Below, piece after piece: positions 40,654 through 49,386 of a stretch of 64,000 nt of DNA; position 1 is the stretch's first letter; each line of letters begins with the position of its first letter. The stretch comes from Streptomyces syringium (GTDB lineage Bacteria > Actinomycetota > Actinomycetes > Streptomycetales > Streptomycetaceae), in the NCBI RefSeq assembly GCF_017876625.1, contig NZ_JAGIOH010000001.1:2542001-2606000 (forward strand), read 5' to 3'. A program made the translations under genes and the position numbers. A model generated the notes under the pieces. The model searched no databases, was not told the DNA's origin, and saw nothing but the letters and a program-made list of their open reading frames with translations.

Positions 40654-41925
40654 GTGACAGCCCGCCGTGGCACGCTGCTCGCCACCGCGGGCTGCTTGGT
40701 CTCCTTCGGCTGCCTCTGGCCGGCCCAGTACCTCGCCCACGTCTCGATGATCGACCTGCTGGTCTACCGGGCGGAGGGCTGGACCGTACGGAACGGGGGC
40801 GATCTCTACGCGATGCGCGCCACCCACGCGCGCCTCCTCGCCACCTACCCGCCCTTCGCGGCTCTGCTGTTCACCCCGCTCACCCTGCTCGCCACCGCCC
40901 CGCTGCGCGTTCTCGCGACGCTCACCAACCTCGGGCTGCTCATCTCGCTCGTCCACCTCTCGCTGCGGCTGATCGGCCACCGCCCGCCGCGGGCGGCCCT
41001 GACCCTCGCGGCCGCCGCCCTGTGCCTCTGGTGCGAACCGGTGTGGACGACGCTGCGCTACGGGCAGGTGAATCTGCTGCTGGCCGTGCTGGTGCTGTGG
41101 GATCTGACCCGGCCGGCGGCCCACCGATGGGCGGGCGTGGGCACCGGCCTCGCGGCGGGCATCAAGCTCACCCCGGCGCTCTTCGTGGTCTTCCTGGCCC
41201 TCTCGGGCCTGGCGCGGCGGCCCGGGGCGGGCCACTGGCTGCGACAGGCCCTCGTCGCCACCGCCGCCTTCGCCGGCACGGTGGCCGTGGGCGCCCTCGC
41301 CCTGCCCTACGACGCGCACCGCTTCTGGACGGGCACCGTGTTCGCCGCCGGGCGGGCCGGGCCCGCCGAGGACACCGCCAACCAGTCGCTGCGGGGCGTC
41401 CTCGCCCGGCTGCTGCACACCGGCGACCCCGGCCCGTGGTGGCTCGTCGTCGCCTCGGCCGTGGCCCTGCTCGGCCTCGGGATCGCGGTCGGGGCCCGGC
41501 TGTACGGGCCCGCGCGGACCGCGCCGGCCTGGGGCGCGCTCTCCTGCGCCGCGACGGCGCTGATCGTCAGCCCCGTCTCGTGGTCGCACCACTGGGTGTG
41601 GTGCGTCCCGATGACGCTGCTGCTCGTCTCGGAGGCGGCCCTCCGGCGCAGCGCCGCGTGGTGGGCGGTGGCCGCGGGCACCGGCGCGCTCTTCTTCTCG
41701 TACGCCCTGTGGTGGGTCCCGCACGTCGCGGAGGAACGGCTCGAACTGCACCAGAACGGCGCCCAGATGCTGCTGTCCGCCGGCTATCCGGCGTTCGGCG
41801 CGGCCTTCTTGGTGCTGGCGGCCGTCGTGGGGCTCACCGGCCGGGGGCACCCGCGGCCGCAGGACGCGCCGCTGGCGGAGCCTCAGGCCCCGGCGGCGGA
41901 GCGTCAGGCCCTGGCGAAGGAGTAG
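40654..41925 (+). CDS. GT87 (DUF2029) membrane glycosyltransferase
   Basis: A polytopic membrane protein of about 423 residues. It starts at GTG 40654, with GGAG 9 nt upstream; a TTG at 40624 is less likely. It resembles the polyprenyl-phosphate-mannose-dependent alpha-mannosyltransferases: the first loop has VYRAEGWTVRNGGDLYAM, then ATYPPFAALLFTPL, and later AAGIKLTPALFV and VSPVSWSHHWVW. These enzymes add mannose to lipoglycans on the outer face of the membrane. It lies between two identical tRNA-Ala genes, transcribed opposite to them. Confidence 0.88.
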   Translation: MTARRGTLLATAGCLVSFGCLWPAQYLAHVSMIDLLVYRAEGWTVRNGGDLYAMRATHARLLATYPPFAALLFTPLTLLATAPLRVLATLTNLGLLISLVHLSLRLIGHRPPRAALTLAAAALCLWCEPVWTTLRYGQVNLLLAVLVLWDLTRPAAHRWAGVGTGLAAGIKLTPALFVVFLALSGLARRPGAGHWLRQALVATAAFAGTVAVGALALPYDAHRFWTGTVFAAGRAGPAEDTANQSLRGVLARLLHTGDPGPWWLVVASAVALLGLGIAVGARLYGPARTAPAWGALSCAATALIVSPVSWSHHWVWCVPMTLLLVSEAALRRSAAWWAVAAGTGALFFSYALWWVPHVAEERLELHQNGAQMLLSAGYPAFGAAFLVLAAVVGLTGRGHPRPQDAPLAEPQAPAAERQALAKE

Positions 41926-42137
41926 AAGCGCTTCAGCGCGCAGTGCTCGTCGAGCAGCCGGCCGTAGATCGGCTCGCCCTCGAGCTCACGGTAGGTCTCG
42001 ATCGGGTCGCCTTTTATGATCAGCGCCCGCGCGCACTCCACACACCAGTACTGGTACGCGGAGTTGAGCGGCTCCATGTCGCGGACGATCGGCGTTCCGC
42101 TGCCGCACCAGTCGCACTTCCGGCTGTGTGCACCCAT
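41904..42137 (-). CDS. Small zinc-ribbon protein
   Basis: A 77-residue protein with two CxxC pairs (Cys8/Cys11 in KCDWCGSG and Cys32/Cys35 in WCVECA), a classic zinc-ribbon arrangement. The rest is IIKGDPIETYRELEGEPIYGRLLDEH. It has no membrane segment. Its 3' end overlaps the convergent glycosyltransferase by 22 bp. Function is unknown; the fold could bind nucleic acid or protein. Start ATG 42137. Confidence 0.85.
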   Translation of the reverse strand: MGAHSRKCDWCGSGTPIVRDMEPLNSAYQYWCVECARALIIKGDPIETYRELEGEPIYGRLLDEHCALKRFYSFARA

Positions 42138-42362
42138 CGGTCAGCTCCCCCTGTGGCGGCGGGCCGTGCGGAGCGAGGAATCGCAGCTGTGAACGCGCCC
42201 GTGAACGCGTCTGCGCGCGTCGTGCCCGTGGCGGGAAGCCGCGCCGCGAGGAACGTCGACCCCCTTGAGGACGCACAGCGACATGGCGCTTTCCCTCCCC
42301 TTCGGCCCCGTCCGCACCCGGCCGTCCGATTCTGCCATGGGAACGTGCCGCAACAGCAAACA

Positions 42363-42393
42363 ATCCCGCCTCCCTCTGAGAGGGAGACGGGAT
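42363..42393 (-). terminator. Terminator after second tRNA-Ala
   Basis: ATCCCG-CTCCCTC and GAGGGAG-CGGGAT form a bulged 13-bp stem with a 3-nt loop. On the minus strand TGTTTGCTGTT follows. It starts 11 nt beyond the mature tRNA. Confidence 0.75.
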
Positions 42394-42404
42394 CGTCCGG
42401 ATTG

Positions 42405-42477
42405 TGGAGCTAAGGAGAATTGAACTCCTGACCTCCTGCATGCCATGCAGGCGCTCTACCAACTGAGCTATAGCCCC
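42405..42477 (-). tRNA. tRNA-Ala (anticodon GGC), copy 2
   Basis: Same 73-nt sequence as the copy at 40415-40487, with different flanking DNA and its own terminator. Both are on the minus strand, and CCA is not encoded. It lies downstream of the rsfS/histidine phosphatase operon. Confidence 0.96.
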
Positions 42478-42603
42478 GCTGTTCTCAGGTCTTCCGGCGT
42501 TTCCCCCGGCGTTTCCCGCGAACAAGAAGAACTTTAGCCTGCGACCTGCCCAGATGTGAAATCCGGTCCCGGCAGGCCGCCGGCGTCGGTCCTCCGGACC
42601 CGC

Positions 42604-43281
42604 TCAGACGTCGTCGCCGAGCACCGGCTCGGGGAGCGTGCCGGCGTTGTGCTCCAGCAGACGCCAGCCGCGCGCGCCCTCGCCCAGCACCGACCAGCAG
42701 CAGTTGGTGAGGCCGCCGAGCGCCTCCCAGGTCCCCGGCTCCAGGCCGAGCAGCCGTCCGATGGTGGTGCGGATCGTGCCGCCGTGGCTGACCACGACGA
42801 GCGTGCCGCCGTCCGGCAGCTTCTCGGCCGCGCCGAGCACGACCGGGGCGGCCCGGTCGGCGACCTCGGTCTCCAGCTCGCCGCCGCCGCGCCGCACGGG
42901 CTCGCCGCGCTTCCACGCCGCGTACTGCTCGCCGTAGGCCGCGATGATCTCGTCGTGCGTCAGGCCCTGCCAGGCTCCCGCGTACGTCTCGCGCAGCCCG
43001 GCGTCGGAGGCGATCTCCAGGCCCGTGACGGCGGCCAGCTCGGCGGCGGTCGCCGTGGCGCGTCGCAGGTCCGAGGCGACGATGGCGTCCGGCCGCAGCG
43101 CGGCCAGCAGCCGGGCGGCCCGGCGCGCCTGGGCGACACCGGTGTCCGTCAGCTCGATGTCCGTGGAGCCCTGGAAGCGGCGCTCCACGTTCCAGGCGGT
43201 CTGCCCGTGCCGCCACAGGACGATGCGGCGGCCACGGCCGGCCGGGGCGGGTGCGGTGGTGCCGGTGTCCGCGCCGTTCAG
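42604..43281 (-). CDS. Histidine phosphatase family protein, apparent CTG start
   Basis: A phosphoglycerate-mutase-like phosphatase. The catalytic RHGQTAWN (His near residue 27) lies upstream of the first in-frame GTG, so the usual start choice would delete the active site. Scanning back, the frame stays open to a TGA at 43288-43290 and offers no ATG, GTG or TTG. The only plausible start is CTG 43281-43279, overlapping the rsfS TGA as CTGA with GGTGAG 5 nt upstream. Later motifs are GLRETYAGAWQGLTHDEI and VVVSHGGTIRTTIGR (second catalytic His). Length about 225 residues. Substrate unknown. Confidence 0.85.
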   Translation of the reverse strand: MNGADTGTTAPAPAGRGRRIVLWRHGQTAWNVERRFQGSTDIELTDTGVAQARRAARLLAALRPDAIVASDLRRATATAAELAAVTGLEIASDAGLRETYAGAWQGLTHDEIIAAYGEQYAAWKRGEPVRRGGGELETEVADRAAPVVLGAAEKLPDGGTLVVVSHGGTIRTTIGRLLGLEPGTWEALGGLTNCCWSVLGEGARGWRLLEHNAGTLPEPVLGDDV

Positions 43282-43718
43282 CTCAGCTCACCGTCCAGGT
43301 CGGCCGCTGCGGCCTGGCTCTCGGCGTGCTCGGCGGCCTTGCCCCGGGTGGCGACGGCGTCGGCCGGCAGCTCGATCTCGGGGCAGTCCTTCCACAGCCG
43401 CTCCAGGGCGTAGAAGACGCGCTCCTCGCTGTGCTGCACGTGGACGACGATGTCGACGTAGTCGAGCAGCACCCAGCGGGCGTCGCGGTCGCCCTCACGG
43501 CGGACCGGCTTGGCGCCGAGCTCCTTGTTGAGGTGCTCCTCGATCTCGTCGACGATCGACTTGACCTGGCGGTCGTTGGGGGCGGAGGCGAGCAGGAAGG
43601 CGTCGGTGATCGACAGCACGTCGCTGACGTCGTACGCGATGATGTCGTGCGCGAGCTTGTCGGCGGCCGCCTGGGCGGCGGCCTTGATCAGCTCGATGGA
43701 GCGGTCCGTGGCGGTCAC
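43278..43718 (-). CDS. rsfS: Ribosomal silencing factor RsfS
   Basis: A 146-residue protein that binds uL14 and blocks 30S-50S joining in slow growth. It has the conserved DKLAHDIIAYDVSDVLSITDAFLLASAPNDRQV and the RWVLLDYVDIVVHVQ strand. It begins at GTG 43718 and overlaps the downstream phosphatase by 4 bp, so the two are coupled. The neighbours nadD and an LCP gene upstream match the common nadD-rsfS association. Confidence 0.96.
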   Translation of the reverse strand: MTATDRSIELIKAAAQAAADKLAHDIIAYDVSDVLSITDAFLLASAPNDRQVKSIVDEIEEHLNKELGAKPVRREGDRDARWVLLDYVDIVVHVQHSEERVFYALERLWKDCPEIELPADAVATRGKAAEHAESQAAAADLDGELS

Positions 43719-43782
43719 AAGCCATGCTTTCGATAAAGAGGGTCAGTACCTCTCAAGGGTCTCACGACCCGCCAACCGCTTT

Positions 43783-43830
43783 CCGGGCCGTTTCGGACGG
43801 GCCCGGGGCCCGGTCGCCGAAACGGCCCGG
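43783..43830. terminator. 14-bp perfect hairpin between LCP gene and rsfS
   Basis: CCGGGCCGTTTCGG (43783-43796) pairs exactly with CCGAAACGGCCCGG (43817-43830), with a GC-rich loop. It lies just after the LCP stop, so rsfS probably has its own promoter. Confidence 0.8.
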
Positions 43831-43839
43831 AGCTGCGGC

Positions 43840-45519
43840 TCAGCCCTTGTAGTCCTTGCCCAGGGTGACGGTGATGTCCGCGTTGGGCGCGCCCGCCGCC
43901 TTCTTCACCGCGCCGGCCGGCAGACCCAGCGTCTTGGCGACCTCCTTGGCGTCGGCCGCCCGCTTGTCGTCCGCGTACGTCACCGTCGAGGCGGCGGCGG
44001 CCGCGGCCGTGCCGGCGTCGACGTGGGTGTAGCCGCTGTTGACCAGCGTGACCTGGGCGGACTGGGTGGCTGTCTTCCCTCCGGTGGCGTTCTTCACGCT
44101 GACCCGGGGCGTCGCGTCCGGGGCGGTGTTGCGGACGGTGCCGCCGAGCACGTTCTTGACCACGCTGTCGGTCGCCTGCGCGCTGAGCGTCCCGTCCTTC
44201 TGCACGGGCAGCACGGCCGTGTCGTACGAGCCGTTCTTGGCCTGCTTCGCGAGCTGGGCCAGCGAGGCTCCGAGCTCCTTGACCGACAGGGACGGGTCGG
44301 GGATCTGGGCGAGGGAGTCCACCGTGGTGGTGGCGGGGCCGGGGTCGTCGGGCATCTTCTTCAGCACGGCCCGCATGACCTGGCCGAACCGGACCAGCTG
44401 CTTGTCCGGGCTCTCGCCGGGCGCGCGGTGGGTCGCGTAGCCGACGGCCATCTGACCGCTGAGGTCCTGCCCCTTGCCCTGGCGGACCAGCGGGCGGTCG
44501 CCGGACTTCGCGCCGGGCACGGTGGCGTCGGTGTCGACGACGATGCCGCCGACCAGGTCGACGAGGTTCTCCAGGTAGGGGGTGTCCAGCCGCCAGCTGC
44601 CCTTGATGTCGGCGCCGAGCAGGGCGTTCAGGGCGTCCCGGGTGGCGCCGGTGCCCTCGTCCTGCACGGACTTGCCGAGCGTGGTGGAGCCGCCGCCCTC
44701 CTTGGAGACGGCCAGCGCGTTCGGCAGCAGGACCGTGGTGCCCTTCTTGGTGGTCTCGTTGTCGACGAGCAGGGCGGTGGAGCTGAGCCCGCCCTTCGTC
44801 TGCCGCAGATGCACCACGATCACGTCGCGCTTCTGCCCGCCGCCGCTCGCCGTGGTGCCCTTCTTCGCGTCGGAACCACCGAGCAGGAGGTAGCCGATCC
44901 CGCCGCCGAGCGCGAGGACAACCGCGACGACGAGGGCGACGACGCGGTTGCGTCCCTTGCGCTTGCGCTCGTCGCGGCGCTCGGTGCGGCTCTCGCTGAA
45001 CTTGAGCCAGTCGATGACGTCCTCGGAGTCCTCGTCCGGCTCCTCGATGAAGGAGAACTGCTCGGTGCGGTAGTCCGGCGCCGCCGGGGCGTCGGAGGCG
45101 TCCGGGGCCCGCCGCGGCTCCGGCATCGGCACCGGCTCCGGCGCCCGGTGGGCCGGCTCCTCGTGGACGGGGGCACCCGCCTGCCGGGGGATCCACTCCT
45201 GCTGCCGGGTCTGCGGCTGTGCGGCCGGGTACGCGTCGTAACTCTGCTGCCCCGTTGCGCCGTACGGGTCATGGCCGTAGCCCTGCTGCTGTCCCTGCGG
45301 CCCCGTCGCACCGGCGCCGTACCCGCCGTCGTGCCCGTACTGCTGCCCGTACTCCTGGCTGTCGTGCCCGTACTGCTGCGGGAGCGCCTGGCCGTACTGG
45401 TCGTACACGCGCTCCGGGGCGTTCGGCTGGTACACCGGCTGTCCGTAGGCGTCGTAGCCGTACACCTGCGGTTGCTGTGCGTACGGGTCGTGCGCGTACG
45501 GGTCCTGTCGGTCGTTCAC
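43840..45519 (-). CDS. LCP (LytR-CpsA-Psr) family envelope protein
   Basis: A 559-residue protein. The N-terminal 120 residues are low-complexity Tyr/Gln/Gly (repeats like QQYGHD and YGQ), facing the cytoplasm. A transmembrane helix (VVALVVAVVLALGGGIGYLLLGG) is near residues 195-217. The extracellular LCP domain follows (DVIVVHLRQT, LLVDNETT, LENLVDLVGGIVVD, YATHRAPGESPDKQLVRFGQVM with polyprenyl-phosphate Arg residues), then a LytR_C domain. LCP enzymes attach teichoic-acid-like glycopolymers to peptidoglycan. By position between nadD and rsfS it corresponds to the S. coelicolor polydiglycosylphosphate transferase PdtA, from memory. Confidence 0.93.
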   Translation of the reverse strand: MNDRQDPYAHDPYAQQPQVYGYDAYGQPVYQPNAPERVYDQYGQALPQQYGHDSQEYGQQYGHDGGYGAGATGPQGQQQGYGHDPYGATGQQSYDAYPAAQPQTRQQEWIPRQAGAPVHEEPAHRAPEPVPMPEPRRAPDASDAPAAPDYRTEQFSFIEEPDEDSEDVIDWLKFSESRTERRDERKRKGRNRVVALVVAVVLALGGGIGYLLLGGSDAKKGTTASGGGQKRDVIVVHLRQTKGGLSSTALLVDNETTKKGTTVLLPNALAVSKEGGGSTTLGKSVQDEGTGATRDALNALLGADIKGSWRLDTPYLENLVDLVGGIVVDTDATVPGAKSGDRPLVRQGKGQDLSGQMAVGYATHRAPGESPDKQLVRFGQVMRAVLKKMPDDPGPATTTVDSLAQIPDPSLSVKELGASLAQLAKQAKNGSYDTAVLPVQKDGTLSAQATDSVVKNVLGGTVRNTAPDATPRVSVKNATGGKTATQSAQVTLVNSGYTHVDAGTAAAAAASTVTYADDKRAADAKEVAKTLGLPAGAVKKAAGAPNADITVTLGKDYKG

Positions 45520-45560
45520 CAGTGCCCCTCAGTGCCCTGTGGATCCGGGGTCGATCCGGA

Positions 45561-46172
45561 TCAGCCGCTGTGCCGGTAGAGCTTGCGCTTGTCGATGTAG
45601 CGCACCACACCGTCGGGCACCAGGTACCAGACCGGCTCGCCCTGCGCCACTCGCGCGCGGCAGTCGGAGGAGGAGATGGCGAGCGCGGGCACCTCGACGA
45701 AGGAGACCCGGTCCTCGGGCAGCCCCGGGTTGGCGAGTATGTGGCCGGGCCGGGTGACGCCGATGAAGTGGGCGAGGGAGAACAGCTCGTCCGTGTCCCG
45801 CCAGGTCAGGATCTGCGCCAGCGCGTCGGCGCCGGTGATGAAGAACAGGTCCGAGTCGTCATTGAGGGCACGCAGGTCGCGGAGCGTGTCGGTGGTGTAC
45901 GTCGGGCCACCGCGGTCGATGTCGATCCGGCTCACGGAGAACTGCGGGTTGGACGCGGTGGCGATGACCGTCATCAGATAGCGGTCCTCGGCCGGTGACA
46001 CCGCCCGGTGACTCTTCTGCCACGGCTGCCCGGTCGGTACGAAGACCACCTCGTCCAGGTGGAACTGCGAAGCCACCTCGCTGGCGGCGACCAGGTGGCC
46101 GTGGTGGATCGGGTCGAAGGTCCCGCCCATCACGCCGAGCCGCCGCTTCACGGGCCCTGTCTGCTCTCCCAT
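45561..46172 (-). CDS. nadD: Nicotinate-mononucleotide adenylyltransferase
   Basis: A 203-residue enzyme making deamido-NAD from NaMN and ATP. It has the nucleotidyltransferase signature [12 protein letters not shown] (HxGH as HHGH) near residue 16, [12 protein letters not shown], and the C-terminal [10 protein letters not shown] motif that replaces ISSTxIR. ATG 46172. It ends 41 bp before the LCP gene and heads the run nadD-LCP-rsfS-phosphatase. Confidence 0.96.
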   Translation of the reverse strand: MGEQTGPVKRRLGVMGGTFDPIHHGHLVAASEVASQFHLDEVVFVPTGQPWQKSHRAVSPAEDRYLMTVIATASNPQFSVSRIDIDRGGPTYTTDTLRDLRALNDDSDLFFITGADALAQILTWRDTDELFSLAHFIGVTRPGHILANPGLPEDRVSFVEVPALAISSSDCRARVAQGEPVWYLVPDGVVRYIDKRKLYRHSG

Positions 46173-46227
46173 GCGTGCAGACCCTACTGGGCGCGGCTCG
46201 GCGCCGAGCCGCCAGGGACCGGTGGGG

Positions 46228-46389
46228 TCAGCGGTCGCGGTTGAAGCGGGTGGTGATCCAGAGCAGGAGCAGCAGGATGACCAGGGCGGCGCCACCGGTC
46301 ATGTACGGGCTGATGCTCTCGTGGGTGTCGACGTGCTCGCCCTCGGAGGCGAGGGTGGCGACGGCGGCGTGGGCGGTGATGAGGTTCAT
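46228..46389 (-). CDS. Tiny membrane protein, 53 residues
   Basis: Reads [18 protein letters not shown] and later [20 protein letters not shown] with a short basic end TTRFNRDR. One clear transmembrane helix (about 30-46) with a basic cytoplasmic end gives an N-out topology. AGGT lies 12 nt before the ATG. It is just upstream of nadD on the same strand. Third-position GC and the clean membrane helix support it as coding. No known family. Confidence 0.7.
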   Translation of the reverse strand: MNLITAHAAVATLASEGEHVDTHESISPYMTGGAALVILLLLLWITTRFNRDR

Positions 46390-46498
46390 CGTCGGCAGGA
46401 CCTATCCGGGATGGGATCCGGGGATCGCCGGATCGGGTGGAGACTTCTGCCACATCGTATGCGGGGGCCGTTCGCAACCCCACGCCGACTCCGGCGCG

Positions 46499-46669
46499 TC
46501 AGTCCTTGTTGCCGTAACCACGCAGCAGGAACCAGGCGAGGAGGGCGATGCCCACCACGCCGACGACGATGACCGTGCGCAGCAGCGCGCCCGGGCCCTC
46601 GTCACCCTTGGACACGGCGAGCAGCTCGGTGAATCCGGGATGCGTGGCGAAACCATTGATATGCGGCAT
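46499..46669 (-). CDS. Tiny membrane protein, 56 residues
   Basis: Reads MPHINGFATHPGFTELLAVS, then a transmembrane helix TVIVVGVVGIALLAWFLLRG (residues 32-51) and a short basic end YGNKD. The layout mirrors the 53-residue protein at 46228-46389, 109 bp downstream on the same strand, suggesting a related pair. No family is recognised. Confidence 0.7.
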   Translation of the reverse strand: MPHINGFATHPGFTELLAVSKGDEGPGALLRTVIVVGVVGIALLAWFLLRGYGNKD

Positions 46670-46760
46670 GTCCCCACGGTAGCCATGCCGGTGCCACGGC
46701 CTAAGGTGGGGTCCGGCAAGCCGGGGGACGGGCCATGATCAGCCCATTGAGGGGGTCTCG

Positions 46761-47912
46761 ATGAGTGACAACAGCTCCGACAACAGCTCCGACGACAAGG
46801 CCGGCCACGGCGCCGACGGCCGGGCCGAGGGCGGAAAGCGGCTGCCGGGCCGCGAGCGCCGGCGGTTTCCGGACATCTCCTCGCGGGCGTACGAGCACCC
46901 GGCGGACCGCTCGGCCCTGGTGGCCCTGCGCAAGCTAAGCGGCTTCGACACCGTCTTCAAGGCGCTCAGCGGGCTGCTGCCCGAGCGCAGTCTGCGGCTG
47001 CTGTTCCTGTCGGACTCGGTGCGGGTGAGCGACCAGCAGTTCCAGCATCTGCACGCGATGCTGCTGGACGCCTGCTACATCCTGGACCTGCCCAAGGTCC
47101 CGCCGATGTACGTCACCCAGGACCCGCAGCCCAACGCCATGTGCATCGGCCTGGACGAGCCGATCATCGTGGTGACCACGGGCCTCGTCGAGCTGCTCGA
47201 CGAGGAGGAGATGCGGGCCGTCGTGGGCCACGAGGTGGGCCACGCGCTGTCCGGGCACGCGGTCTACCGGACGATATTGCTCTTCCTGACCAATTTCGCC
47301 CTCAAGATCGCCTGGATTCCGCTGGGCAATATCGCGGTGATGGCGATCGTGACGGCGCTGCGCGAGTGGTTCCGCAAGTCGGAGCTGTCGGCGGACCGGG
47401 CGGGCCTGCTCGTGGGGCAGGATCTGCGGGCCTCCATGCGCGGCCTGATGAAGATCGCGGGCGGCAACCACCTGCACGAGATGAACGTGGACGCGTTCCT
47501 CGCCCAGGCCGAGGAGTACGAGGCGGGCGGCGATCTGCGCGACTCCGTGCTCAAGATCCTCAATGTGCTGCCGCGCACCCATCCCTTCACGACCGTGCGT
47601 GCCGCCGAGCTGAAGAAGTGGGCCGAGAGCCGCGACTACCAGCGGATCATGGACGGCCACTACCCGCGCCGCGCGGAGGACAAGGACACCTCGGTGTCCG
47701 ACTCCTTCCGGGAGTCCGCGAGCCACTACGCCGACACGGTGCGCTCCAGCAAGGACCCGCTGATGGGCCTGGTGCGGGACATCGCGGGCGGGGCGTCCGA
47801 CCTGGGCGGCCGGCTGCGGGACGCCTTCGGCGGTGGCGGGACCCCGCCCAAGGGCGGGCCCGGCACGCCGGGGAAGGGCCCCGAGGACACGTCCGAGGAT
47901 CCGCGACCGTAA
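46761..47912 (+). CDS. M48 family metallopeptidase
   Basis: A 383-residue zinc protease. HEVGH lies at residues 157-161, with the third ligand in ELSADRAGLL. Two hydrophobic stretches (TILLFLTNFALKIAWIPLG and IAVMAIVTALREW) just after the zinc motif may anchor it at the membrane, as in HtpX/Ste24-like peptidases. The N-terminus is Ser/Asp-rich, the C-terminal 40 residues Gly/Pro-rich. It diverges from the tiny-protein/nadD run and converges on a membrane-protein gene. Likely role: membrane-protein quality control, inferred from family. Confidence 0.93.
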   Translation: MSDNSSDNSSDDKAGHGADGRAEGGKRLPGRERRRFPDISSRAYEHPADRSALVALRKLSGFDTVFKALSGLLPERSLRLLFLSDSVRVSDQQFQHLHAMLLDACYILDLPKVPPMYVTQDPQPNAMCIGLDEPIIVVTTGLVELLDEEEMRAVVGHEVGHALSGHAVYRTILLFLTNFALKIAWIPLGNIAVMAIVTALREWFRKSELSADRAGLLVGQDLRASMRGLMKIAGGNHLHEMNVDAFLAQAEEYEAGGDLRDSVLKILNVLPRTHPFTTVRAAELKKWAESRDYQRIMDGHYPRRAEDKDTSVSDSFRESASHYADTVRSSKDPLMGLVRDIAGGASDLGGRLRDAFGGGGTPPKGGPGTPGKGPEDTSEDPRP

Positions 47913-47934
47913 GCCCTGCCGACGGCGGGCCGTC

Positions 47935-48095
47935 GGGCCGTCTTGCCGCCTGCGGCGGCGGGCGCCCTGCGGGCGCGGCCTCAAACGCCGGACGGGCTGG
48001 ATTCGGCTGAGCTCAGCCACAACAAGCCCGCTGGGGGCACCTCCCAGCGGTAGCCGGGGGAGATTGAGGACACCGCCGCGCAGCGGAGGTGCACC
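47935..48095 (+). repeat. Composite dispersed intergenic repeat, copy 3
   Basis: Three blocks. 47935-47998 is 62/64 identical to 11266-11329. 48000-48020 (GATTCGGCTGAGCTCAGCCAC) is identical to 51549-51569 and contains the palindrome GGCTGAGCTCAGCC. 48064-48095 is the inverse complement of 51502-51533 with one mismatch. It fills the gap between convergent genes. Confidence 0.92.
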
Positions 48096-48109
48096 TGTCA
48101 CGACCCAGC

Positions 48110-49222
48110 TCAGGACGCCTTCGGCAGGCTCGGCTGGGCGCTGGGGGCCATGACGCCGCACAGGGCGGCCGGCTCGCGGCCCGTCGCGTACGGGTCGGTG
48201 TCGGCCGGCCGGTCGGTGGCCCGCTGCCCGGCCAGCAGCGGCCGCAGATAGCCGGCGTCGTCGGCCGAGCAGGACTGCGGTCCGGCCTGGACGTGGCTCT
48301 GCAGGACCTCCACGTGGTGCCCCTGCAGATCGTCACGGTCGAAGCGGAAGCGCATCTGCCGCCGCACGGTGAACAGCGACGCCCGGTCCTCGCCCTGCCC
48401 CGGCTCGCCCGCGTGCTGCCCGCCGCCGGCCCGCACGGCGTGCACGGCGTAGACGAAGGTGTGGTCGGCGGCGACCTCCAGCGTGCCGGGCGTCGTCTCG
48501 GTGAGGGAGAACGTGCCCTGGGTCCGCACCGGCACATCGGCGAGCGCGATCTGCGTGGGGTCGAAGCGCACCAGCCAGCCGGTGGCGGCATGCCGGCCGT
48601 CGTCGACGGGCTTGGTGAAGCTGCGGTCGAACTGGTCGAGTTGGGACGGGTCGAGCAGCAGCCGGACGCCGCGCTGGGCACCGCCGGTGAGCGTGGCGCG
48701 GTCGAGCGCCGACTTCAGCGTGTACTCCTTGGCGGTGGCGAGCGCGGTCATCACCAGGCTCTCGGAGAAGTGCCGGGTGCGCCGGGCGGGCGGCAGATTG
48801 ATCCCTTCCTCGCCGTCGCGGAACTGCGCCGCCGGGCTGTGGTCGAGCAGCTCCCGTGCCGAGATGCCGCCCGGTACGGGGTCGCGGGGCGCGAGCGGCA
48901 CGAGCGTGGTGCGCAGCGCCTCGGCCGTCGGCGGCCTGGGCTCCTCGTACGGGTGGCGCAGGCCCATGTAGACGGCGGTGCCGAAGGCCATGGTGATCAG
49001 CAGTATCAGGACGAGGACCTGCCGGGAGGCGCCGATGCGCGCCCAGACGTGGCGGCTGCGGACGGGGTGCGCGTGGTCGGCCATCCGCTCCTGCGCGGAG
49101 TACTCCTGGAGCCTGGCAGCGCGCACGAAGGACTCGTCGAAGACGACCGATCGGTACTCGTCGTCCCCGCTGCCCGGGGCGCCCTCGGGCGGCCCCTCGG
49201 GTGGGTCTCGCGGCCCGTCCAT
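48110..49222 (-). CDS. Single-pass membrane protein with SVVFDE motif
   Basis: A 370-residue protein. A charged N-terminus carries EYRSVVFDESFVRAARLQEYSAQERM (residues about 22-47), followed by a transmembrane helix VLVLILLITMAFGTAVYMGL (about 68-88) and a large extracytoplasmic domain of about 280 residues. The outer part has no enzyme motif I recognise. The N-terminal motif is shared with the adjacent 49387-50049 gene, so the two are paralogous in their cytoplasmic segments. Position near LCP and TagF-like genes suggests an envelope role. Confidence 0.85.
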   Translation of the reverse strand: MDGPRDPPEGPPEGAPGSGDDEYRSVVFDESFVRAARLQEYSAQERMADHAHPVRSRHVWARIGASRQVLVLILLITMAFGTAVYMGLRHPYEEPRPPTAEALRTTLVPLAPRDPVPGGISARELLDHSPAAQFRDGEEGINLPPARRTRHFSESLVMTALATAKEYTLKSALDRATLTGGAQRGVRLLLDPSQLDQFDRSFTKPVDDGRHAATGWLVRFDPTQIALADVPVRTQGTFSLTETTPGTLEVAADHTFVYAVHAVRAGGGQHAGEPGQGEDRASLFTVRRQMRFRFDRDDLQGHHVEVLQSHVQAGPQSCSADDAGYLRPLLAGQRATDRPADTDPYATGREPAALCGVMAPSAQPSLPKAS

Positions 49223-49338
49223 ACTCCAAGAGTAGGTCCGCCGGGGCCTTGGTAAACGCCCTGGTACACGACAAGTTCCTCGGATCGTTCGGATCGCCGG
49301 GCAGCCGGCGCCCCATGCCTTGGCCCACGCTTCGGCGA

Positions 49339-49377
49339 CCGGTCACCGCCCGCCGGTCGGTCACGGTGGGTGACCGG
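49339..49377. terminator. Hairpin between the two SVVFDE-motif genes
   Basis: CCGGTCACC (49339-49347) pairs with GGTGACCGG (49369-49377), with GGTCGGTCACGG in the loop. It lies just after the 49387 stop on the minus strand. Confidence 0.65.
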
Positions 49378-49386
49378 CCGGAGGCG

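Noticed and set aside
40415..42477. Integrated element between tRNA-Ala copies
   Set aside because: No integrase, no direct-repeat att site outside the tRNA itself, and the genes inside have normal base composition.
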